NCBI GenBank assembly: GCA_018369015.1 | Contig: JAGZDD010000086.1 | Span: forward strand, 1 to 15,411 | Direction: 5' to 3' | Source: Clostridiales bacterium | GTDB lineage: Bacteria; Bacillota; Clostridia; Lachnospirales; Lachnospiraceae | DNA: 15,411 bases | Shown here: positions 1-5,351 of the stretch, piece after piece | How the letters are laid out: the number at the start of each line of letters is the position of its first letter | Position numbering within the stretch: the first letter of the stretch is position 1 | The notes under the pieces: generated by a model | Told to the model about the DNA's origin: nothing | Databases searched by the model: none | The model's input: the letters and a program-made list of their open reading frames with translations, nothing else | Position numbers and translations under genes: made by a program

Positions 1-10
1 TACCTTGGGG

Positions 11-177
11 CAGGATTGCGGGGTGCTAAGCGCCAGCGGCGCTTGTTAAGCACCGACCGGAGCGGCAGCGTAGACTGCCGCAGGCACGGAGCAATCCTGG
101 CTTTCATACGTGGTGGAGCCGCGCCCAGCGCGGCATAAAAGTTTAGCAACTAGTCAGCCATACAGCTGAATAGTTAC
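11..177. repeat. Structured intergenic repeat, copy 1, right end of a GTAAC-bounded element
   Basis: Seen directly: an outer stem (11-19 pairs with 91-99, 9 bp) encloses a hairpin. In it, 23-27 and 28-34 pair with 49-53 and 38-44, the loop is AGC at 35-37, and a 4-nt bulge GTTA sits at 45-48. The constant core follows at 54-78 (starts CGACCGGAGCGG); inside it 63-68 and 75-80 form a small stem with GTAG in the loop. A third perfect hairpin (GCCGCGC, loop CCA) lies at 118-134. The unit ends with GCTGAATAGTTAC (165-177), matching the terminal repeat of the complete element at 5062-5278. The left terminus is outside the window or missing. Closely related to the copy at 10294-10410. Function unknown. 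Confidence 0.75.
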
Positions 178-179
178 AA

Positions 180-208
180 ATTTTAACGATAATGATTATC
201 GATAACAA
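180..208 (-). promoter_or_regulatory. Leftward sigma-A-like promoter with Fur-family 7-1-7 box in its spacer
   Basis: On the minus strand TTGTTA (203-208) and TAAAAT (180-185) are separated by 17 bases. The spacer contains CGATAATGATTATCG (187-201), a perfect 7-1-7 inverted repeat. It differs from the Bacillus Fur consensus TGATAATnATTATCA only at the two symmetric outermost positions. An iron- or metal-responsive repressor bound there would block the polymerase. The transcript would run left through the structured repeat at 11-177 towards a gene outside the window, so the regulated gene cannot be named. Promoter and box are inferred from motif match only. Confidence 0.5.
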
Positions 209-446
209 TAACATAGTACACTTCCTGTCGAAGGATGTCAAGAAAAAGAAAAACCGGCAGGATCAGAGAGCGACCGGTTCTAGCTGTTCCGGTAAACCGG
301 ACTATTTCTCCGGCTTGTGGCACTCCAGGGCGGGCTGCTTTGCAGCTTTGGACGTTTTATTTTTTATGCCCTGTTTTTCTGTTCTTACCGATTTTTACTT
401 AAGTATTTTAACTATAACATAACAGCCATGTATTTGCAAGAAGTTA
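209..446. other. Intergenic stretch without recognisable gene
   Basis: No convincing coding region is present. A 76-codon frame at 192-422 starts inside the Fur-like box, has no ribosome binding site and a low-complexity, cysteine-containing translation with no family resemblance. The stretch contains five CCGG tetranucleotides (254, 274, 289, 297, 312), two of which lie in AACCGG...CCGGTT arms (252-257 / 274-279). It also has a short hairpin GCTGCTTTGCAGC (334-346) followed by a T-rich run, which could be a weak rightward terminator. Nothing else is supported. Confidence 0.4.
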
Positions 447-581
447 GTTACTGTTCACAGATACCCTGTAAACAGTAACCTGCGCAAACTTTTTTGATTC
501 GCGAAAAAAATCTGCGCCCCCCCCAAATCACGTTCTTACGCCAGGGAGAGCAGAGTATTTGAGGCCGGTCTGAACAGTAAT
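447..581. repeat. Small inverted-repeat (MITE-like) element upstream of the DUF362 gene
   Basis: TTACTGTTCA (448-457) and TGAACAGTAA (571-580) are perfect 10-bp inverted repeats bounding about 133 bp. The left end also forms its own palindrome: GTTACTGTT (447-455) pairs with AACAGTAAC (471-479). Inside is a hairpin, GCGCA (482-486) with TGCGC (513-517), enclosing T6/A6 arms, followed by a run of eight C (517-524). The terminal sequence resembles the GTAAC...CAGCC ends seen at 4997, 5062, 8254 and 15278. There is no transposase inside, so if mobile it is non-autonomous. Confidence 0.5.
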
Positions 582-583
582 AC

Positions 584-611
584 TTGACTTCCGTTAAATT
601 ACTATTATAAT
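584..611 (+). promoter_or_regulatory. Promoter of the DUF362 gene
   Basis: TTGACT (584-589) and TATAAT (606-611) are separated by 16 bases, a good sigma-A promoter, with a start expected near 618. The -35 box begins 4 bases after the terminal repeat of the element at 447-581. The -10 box overlaps a PerR-like 7-1-7 sequence (605-619, TTATAAT A ATTTTGA), which matches 12 of 14 arm positions of TTATAATnATTATAA; this may be chance in AT-rich DNA. Confidence 0.7.
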
Positions 612-636
612 AATTTTGAAAGGACAGGTGAAATAA

Positions 637-1764
637 ATGTCAACAGACACATCAAAAGTATATTATAGCGATTTACGCGCCCTTCCCGGCACAAACCTTA
701 TCAAAAAGCTACAAAAGCTTATGGTTGCCGCCGGCATAAAAAATATTGATTTTGAGAAAAAAATGGTTGCCATAAAGATTCATTTCGGGGAGCCCGGCAA
801 TCTTTCCTATTTGCGCCCCAATTATGCTAAAGCCGTAGCAGACAAAATTAAGGAGCTTGGGGGCCGTCCATTCCTCACGGACTGCAATACCTTGTATGTC
901 GGCCGCCGCAAGGATGCCCTTGAGCACATAGACGCTGCTTATGAAAACGGATTTTCGCCTTTTTCGACAGGCTGTCATGTCATCATTGCCGACGGTTTGA
1001 AGGGAACCGACGATATTGAAGTACCCGTTTACGGCGGGGAGCTTGTAAAAACAGCCAAAATTGGCCGGGCAGTCATGGATGCTGATATTTTTATCAGTCT
1101 CAATCACTTTAAAGGCCATGAGGCCGCAGGCTTTGGCGGCGCCCTGAAAAATATCGGTATGGGCTGCGGCAGCCGCGCGGGAAAAATGGAAATGCACTGT
1201 TCAGGCAAACCGGAGGTCTGTCCTGAAAAATGCGTTGGCTGCAAAAGCTGTGCCAGGAACTGCGCCCACGGCGCGATTTCCTTTACGGATAAAAAGGCGG
1301 CCATCGACCACAATAAATGTGTCGGCTGCGGCCGCTGCCTTGGCGCCTGCAACTTTAATGCGATTTTCAATGGAAATGATTCCGCAGTCAAAGAGCTGAA
1401 CATGAAGATGGCCGAATATTCCAAGGCTGTTTTAGATGGCCGCCCCAATTTCCATATTAATCTTGTCATCGATATTTCGCCCTACTGCGACTGCCACGGC
1501 GAGAACGATCTCCCGATCCTCCCTGATATTGGGATGTTTGCCAGCTTCGACCCGGTTGCCTTAGACCAGGCCTGCGCCGATGCCTGCAACGCACAGGAGC
1601 CTATTCCCGGCAGTCTCTTAGACGAGCATATCCATGCCGAAGGCTTTTGTGACCTTCACGACCATTTCCGCAATACAACGCCGGAAAGCGAATGGGAAAG
1701 CTGCCTTGCCCATGCCGAAAAAATCGGTATTGGCCACAGAGCCTATGAGCTTATAAAAGTGTGA
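637..1764 (+). CDS. DUF362 domain protein with two [4Fe-4S] ferredoxin motifs
   Basis: A 375-aa cytoplasmic iron-sulfur protein of the DUF362 family. An N-terminal DUF362 portion (about 40-185) is followed by two bacterial ferredoxin motifs, C199-x2-C202-x2-C205-x3-C209 and C228-x2-C231-x2-C234-x3-C238, typical of a 2[4Fe-4S] electron-transfer module. A C-terminal part of the DUF362 fold (about 270-345) contains the cysteine/histidine-rich SPYCDCHGEND segment. There is no signal peptide or membrane helix. The start is set by AGGACAGGTG (621-630) just upstream of ATG. It is a single-gene unit with its own promoter, and a 14-bp stem hairpin begins 3 nt after the stop. Family members are common in anaerobes, but substrate and partner are not established; an electron carrier or oxidoreductase subunit is the inference. 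Family assignment is secure, function is not. Confidence 0.9.
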   Translation: MSTDTSKVYYSDLRALPGTNLIKKLQKLMVAAGIKNIDFEKKMVAIKIHFGEPGNLSYLRPNYAKAVADKIKELGGRPFLTDCNTLYVGRRKDALEHIDAAYENGFSPFSTGCHVIIADGLKGTDDIEVPVYGGELVKTAKIGRAVMDADIFISLNHFKGHEAAGFGGALKNIGMGCGSRAGKMEMHCSGKPEVCPEKCVGCKSCARNCAHGAISFTDKKAAIDHNKCVGCGRCLGACNFNAIFNGNDSAVKELNMKMAEYSKAVLDGRPNFHINLVIDISPYCDCHGENDLPILPDIGMFASFDPVALDQACADACNAQEPIPGSLLDEHIHAEGFCDLHDHFRNTTPESEWESCLAHAEKIGIGHRAYELIKV

Positions 1765-1766
1765 AT

Positions 1767-1797
1767 CGGATAGGGGAAGAGTTTCTTCCCCTATCCG
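1767..1797. terminator. Perfect 14-bp stem hairpin after the DUF362 gene
   Basis: 1767-1780 pairs perfectly with 1784-1797, leaving loop GTT. It begins 3 nt after the stop codon of the DUF362 gene, between convergent genes. Neither strand shows the T-run of a canonical intrinsic terminator, so it may stop transcription weakly or protect the 3' end of the mRNA. It is immediately followed by a degenerate copy of the intergenic repeat. Confidence 0.55.
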
Positions 1798-1810
1798 CTG
1801 CGATACAACA

Positions 1811-1900
1811 GCCAGAGCGAAGCAAAGCTTGTCTTCGCTCCGCTCTGGTCGGCGCAGGGCGCGTGGCCTACACTCCGTTCCGATCGTTGCTAAGCGCCTA
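1811..1900 (-). repeat. Degenerate copy of the structured repeat, minus strand
   Basis: Read on the minus strand, two segments resemble the repeat core: CGATCGGAACGGAGTGTAGG (1886 downwards) and CGACCAGAGCGGAGCGAAGA (1850 downwards). The second is preceded by GCGC, as in the copy at 5131. The second segment also folds: CCAGAGCG (1812-1819) with CGCTCTGG (1841-1848), or alternatively GAGCGAAG (1815-1822) with CTTCGCTC (1833-1840). It fills the gap between the convergent DUF362 and DsbA-like genes. A 62-codon frame across it is not considered real. Confidence 0.45.
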
Positions 1901-1908
1901 TTTAAACA

Positions 1909-2586
1909 TTACCCGCAATTCCCATGAATATCGCAGCTCATTCCGATAATCTCCCTGCCGTCCTGTTCTAAAAGGGCCTCGTTAATCAACGCTTCAAACC
2001 CTTCCTTTGTGTAAACCCCGCCTTCGATTTTCGTATCCTGTTCCGAATGATCCTTAGAAATAAAAATCGTCGGTACAGCCTTCACATGAAGGACATCTCT
2101 TGCATAGGCGACACACGCTTCCTGTTTTTTGCGGTATGTTCCCTCATTAAGAGCTTCCCGGAATTTTTCCGCATCAAGACCGATTTCCCCGGCCAGGCGG
2201 CAAAGTACATCCACATCGCCAATATCCAGCTCATCCATAAAGTATGCTTCATACATACGGTTATTATAAGTCTCCCCAAAGCCGTGCTCCACAGCAAAAT
2301 GCCAGCCTTCAAAGGCCAGCCTTGTATACGGCCTTGGAATCACTTTCGGCGGGAGCTTCATTTCAAGACCCAGAGCTTTTGCCGCAGGAACAAGTGTTTT
2401 GGCCCACTTTTCCCTGCGGGTCTCATCATGGTAAGTATCGACCCTTGGGGCCGGCTCCTGTGTCACCTCATAGGGAATCCATTCAATCTCAATATCTTTT
2501 CCTTTCACAGCTTCAAGTAACGGCACCTTTGCCACAAGGCAATAAGGGCATACATAATCGGTGACAAACTTTATTTTTAAAGACAT
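1909..2586 (-). CDS. DsbA/FrnE-type thioredoxin-fold oxidoreductase
   Basis: A 225-aa protein of the DsbA-like (FrnE) family, which catalyses thiol-disulfide exchange. The active site CPYC is at residues 13-16, directly after the first beta strand (KIKFVTDYVCPYC). The helical insertion spans about 45-150, and the cis-proline loop VPT is at 171-173. There is no signal peptide, so it acts in the cytoplasm, as is usual for FrnE-like proteins. The C terminus ends in CDIHGNCG, giving an extra cysteine pair (C218, C224) that may form a second redox or metal site. ATG is preceded by AAAGG at good spacing. The gene starts 30 bp after the stop of the upstream ABC permease on the same strand, so it is probably the last gene of that operon. 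The natural substrate is unknown. Confidence 0.88.
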   Translation of the reverse strand: MSLKIKFVTDYVCPYCLVAKVPLLEAVKGKDIEIEWIPYEVTQEPAPRVDTYHDETRREKWAKTLVPAAKALGLEMKLPPKVIPRPYTRLAFEGWHFAVEHGFGETYNNRMYEAYFMDELDIGDVDVLCRLAGEIGLDAEKFREALNEGTYRKKQEACVAYARDVLHVKAVPTIFISKDHSEQDTKIEGGVYTKEGFEALINEALLEQDGREIIGMSCDIHGNCG

Positions 2587-2616
2587 TCAATCATCCTTTC
2601 ATCGGTCTGCCGCTTC

Positions 2617-4209
2617 TTAACGCAGCTTAAACGTCTTTGTCGCCTTCCGGTAAACAAGCAGCAAAGCGACAACAATATAAACCACACAAAATACAGTCAT
2701 AGCTGTTCCAAAAACCAACGTAGGCATTTTTCGCTGAATAAAAAAGTAGCACACAATATAGGTGACAGCATTGGCAATACCATAAGCGGCATTTCTGCTC
2801 TCAAGCTGCACATTATACGGCTGAAGCAAATAATAGAGCACCATATAATGAACTGAAAAGAAAACAGACATCATCAGCAATGTTATAATAATCAGGCCGT
2901 AATTTATCCAAAGCTGGGTGCCTCCCGTAATCCACAAAAGAACAGCTAGTTCTGCGCCAATGAGCGCTGCGGGAATCAGACTGATAATGACCAGCGATTT
3001 CAGCCGTTCAACAAAAAGCGATAAAATGACCCCTGGCTGGCGGTAAAACCTAAAGGACAGCATACTATGGTCGCAATTCATAAACATAGCCTGGGTCACA
3101 CTTCTGCCCGGGTGGATCAAATACATGATAAAAAGGAAAAACGGAAGCATTGTTAAAAGCATCTCATTAATTCCCTCTTTCATTTCCTTGTTCAGGCAGC
3201 ATATAATGCTAAGGCCCGCAAAAAGTACTAAAGACACCAGGCATATACGCTTTGCAGGTTTATGCAAAAGCTTTTTGTGACGTTTAAAAAACAGCTCATT
3301 AAAATACCCATAACCCTTTTTTCGGCTGCAAATATCCTCCGCAGAATACTCAATCTTCTTTAAAGTCTGCTTTTGTATGAGCTGGTTTTGATTTGTATTA
3401 TTTGAGGTACAGGCCGGGGCCTTTGTCAAAAGCTCTTTATAAAGCCCGGTATAAGCCTGGCTTTTGCCAATATAAATCCCCCACGGTACACAGGCAGCAG
3501 CAAGGAGGGCCACAATTACCGGATAAATGCCGATGGGAATCCAAAGCTTAAAATAAGGGAGGCCAAAGCCAAGGGCACACAGTGCGGCGGCGGCAAAAAT
3601 CACTAACGCCGCCGCACGTTTATCGGCAGGATCGCTCAAACGCCCTTTTTTCTGATCGTTCACGTTATCCCACAATATATATCCCGCAAAGCAGAGTTTA
3701 ACAGTGAACACATAAAACGCCATTAAAATGCCCCAGAGGGCGCTTTTCCCAAGAAGCGCCGCAAACAGGCACGAAAAAGGGAAAAAGCCCACAACAACCT
3801 TGATAAGAAAGTACACGTAATTCGATAGTGTATATTTTTTAGCATCCATGCGCATAAGCACAATCGCGTAATATTTATCGTTGCTCGGGTCAAAAAGCTG
3901 GGTATTTAAAAAGCCTCCCGCAATCGTCAGAAAGAAAAACGCGTTAAAAAATGTATCGGCGGCGTGATCCGGAACCATAGATATGGCAATGGCAAATAGG
4001 ATAGCCATATAAATGCCTTTCCATAAAAAAGTATTTATAAGCTCCCCAAGCACGGCCACGATGTCGGCAAAGCGCTTTACCGCCCTGCTCTTATAGGCGC
4101 TTGCCGGAAGCAGTTTTTTAATCAGAGGAAGCTGTCTGAGAAAATAAATGAAGCCATTGGCCTTATATGTATTTTTCAGGCAGAAAGAAATGAAAAACGC
4201 TTTAATCAT
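2617..4209 (-). CDS. ABC transporter permease, about 12 membrane helices
   Basis: A 530-aa integral membrane protein, the membrane half of an ABC transporter with the ATPase encoded just upstream. Hydrophobic helices occur in two clusters: about six between residues 55 and 245, and about six between 310 and 525. They are separated by a polar linker (about 250-305, rich in N, Q and K). I do not recognise the substrate; it resembles large ABC-2-type exporters. The start is placed at the ATG at 4209 (MIKAFFISF), preceded by GGGGTGG. A longer frame from 4233 (MTHCGVAR...) would lack a ribosome binding site and overlap the ATPase gene further. With this start the two genes overlap by 8 bp, which suggests translational coupling. 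The DsbA-like gene follows after 30 bp. Confidence 0.82.
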   Translation of the reverse strand: MIKAFFISFCLKNTYKANGFIYFLRQLPLIKKLLPASAYKSRAVKRFADIVAVLGELINTFLWKGIYMAILFAIAISMVPDHAADTFFNAFFFLTIAGGFLNTQLFDPSNDKYYAIVLMRMDAKKYTLSNYVYFLIKVVVGFFPFSCLFAALLGKSALWGILMAFYVFTVKLCFAGYILWDNVNDQKKGRLSDPADKRAAALVIFAAAALCALGFGLPYFKLWIPIGIYPVIVALLAAACVPWGIYIGKSQAYTGLYKELLTKAPACTSNNTNQNQLIQKQTLKKIEYSAEDICSRKKGYGYFNELFFKRHKKLLHKPAKRICLVSLVLFAGLSIICCLNKEMKEGINEMLLTMLPFFLFIMYLIHPGRSVTQAMFMNCDHSMLSFRFYRQPGVILSLFVERLKSLVIISLIPAALIGAELAVLLWITGGTQLWINYGLIIITLLMMSVFFSVHYMVLYYLLQPYNVQLESRNAAYGIANAVTYIVCYFFIQRKMPTLVFGTAMTVFCVVYIVVALLLVYRKATKTFKLR

Positions 4210-4903
4210 TCTCGCCACCCCGCAATGCGTCAATAATACGGTCTTTAAATTCCTGCTTGTTCAAATGTTCCTTTGGAACCTCCTCTAAAACCCCGTGATT
4301 TAATATGACAATTTCATCACAAAGATCCAGCGCCAGCTCCATAATATGTGTTGAAAAAATAATAATATGGTCTTTTTTGATCGCTTTAAGCATTTGCTTC
4401 ATTTCCTCAGCCACAACAACATCAAAGGAGGTTAAAGGCTCGTCTAACAAAAGCACTGGCGGATCGGCAAGAAAGTTGACAAGCATCTGCATTTTATTTT
4501 TCATGCCATGGGAATAGTCCTTTAGCAGGCGGTCACGATCCTCCTCCTCAATGCTCATAAATTCAAAATGCTTATCAATATCCGATGTGTCTTTACCGTT
4601 AATTTCCAGAAAAAATTTGAGAAACTCCCTGGCCGTCAAAAACTCAGGCACAACAGGAACGGACAGCACATAGCCTACATCCCTGGCCGCCATAGGCCGG
4701 CGGCCATTTTCATCGGAAACGGCAAAGCTTCCGCCGTCAATTTTAATATCCTCATTCAGACAGTTGAACAATGTCGTCTTTCCAGCGCCGTTGCGGCCAA
4801 GCAGCCCGTAAATATTTCCTTCCTTAAATTCAAAGCTGATGTCCTTAAGCACTTCCTTTTTGTCAAAATGCTTGCTCAGATGTTCAATGTGAAGTGTAAA
4901 CAT
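4202..4903 (-). CDS. ABC transporter ATP-binding protein with atypical Q-loop and signature
   Basis: A 233-aa nucleotide-binding subunit that powers the neighbouring permease. Walker A is GRNGAGKTT (36-44), Walker B VLLLDEP (150-156) with catalytic E155, and the switch histidine is H186 (STH). Two motifs are unusual: the Q-loop position reads GYVLSVP, with no glutamine near residue 81, and the signature is YSHGMK (130-135) in place of LSGGQ. Similar relaxed signatures occur in ABC-2-type exporter ATPases of Firmicutes. The ATG is preceded by AGGAGAGGA about 11 bases upstream. It is the first gene of a probable three-gene operon (ATPase, permease, DsbA-like). The substrate is unknown; lipid, peptide or drug export are all possible. 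Confidence 0.9.
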   Translation of the reverse strand: MFTLHIEHLSKHFDKKEVLKDISFEFKEGNIYGLLGRNGAGKTTLFNCLNEDIKIDGGSFAVSDENGRRPMAARDVGYVLSVPVVPEFLTAREFLKFFLEINGKDTSDIDKHFEFMSIEEEDRDRLLKDYSHGMKNKMQMLVNFLADPPVLLLDEPLTSFDVVVAEEMKQMLKAIKKDHIIIFSTHIMELALDLCDEIVILNHGVLEEVPKEHLNKQEFKDRIIDALRGGEND

Positions 4904-5061
4904 AAATCTAAAAGTCCTCTCCTGGATGATCCGCCCGAATATTCAATAGGCGGTGTGTTTTATGCAATAAACACCGGCCAGGCAACAGTTTTAAATGTAA
5001 CAGCTCAGCCTGCGCCATATATGGGCCAAAAGGTCTTTTCGCCCCACGATATATATATTAT
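4904..5061. other. Upstream region of the ABC operon with a solo element end
   Basis: No gene is visible. GTAACAGCTCAGCC (4997-5010) followed by TGCGCCAT matches the sequence at 15278-15299 and is read as a solo left end or remnant of the GTAAC-bounded repeat family. CCATATATGG (5015-5024) is a palindrome. An imperfect hairpin (GGTGT...ACACC, about 4953-4976) lies closer to the gene. No strong leftward promoter is seen; TTGCAT/GAATAT with 17-base spacing on the minus strand is the best candidate and is weak. Confidence 0.35.
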
Positions 5062-5278
5062 GTAACTATTCAGCCATGCGGCTGAGGAAGACAAACTTTG
5101 GCGCAAGATGTCCGGTGGACGTCTGTCCTGCGCCGACCGAAGCGGAGCGTAGACCGCAAGCTGGCTTGCAGAAAGGTTTTGTCCTCCTTTAACATAGGGC
5201 TTTTAGCCCGAATCGAGGATTCAGCCGCGATAGCGGTGGTTAGCTGCGTGAATCCAAGATGTATGGCTGAATAGTTAC
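5062..5278. repeat. Complete GTAAC-bounded element (217 bp) containing a structured repeat unit
   Basis: GTAACTATTCAGCCAT (5062-5077) and its exact reverse complement (5263-5278) form 16-bp perfect terminal inverted repeats. ATTAT occurs 5' (5057-5061) and again at 5280-5284, one base outside the right end, so a target-site duplication is possible but weak. Inside, an imperfect outer stem (5084-5099 with 5172-5189) encloses a bulged hairpin. Its parts are 5100-5105 with 5129-5134, 5106-5113 with 5117-5124 including one G-U pair, loop GGT and bulge GTCC. The constant core follows at 5134-5157 (CGACCGAAGCGG..., with GTAGAC). There is no transposase gene; a 75-codon frame here is an artefact. 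Confidence 0.75.
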
Positions 5279-5351
5279 CATTATTATAGCACCGCAAAAC
5301 ACAATTTCATATAACAAAAACCTTAAGGATTTTTTCCGGCAGTCCTAAAAA

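Noticed and set aside
192..422. 76-codon plus-strand frame as a small gene
   Set aside because: It starts inside the Fur-like palindrome, has no ribosome binding site, and its translation resembles random sequence.
709..1469. Two minus-strand frames opposite the DUF362 gene
   Set aside because: They are antisense shadows of a clear ferredoxin-type gene, without ribosome binding sites or family features.
5057..5284. Firm target-site duplication ATTAT around the 217-bp element
   Set aside because: The right copy is offset by one base and the flanks are AT-rich, so it may be chance.
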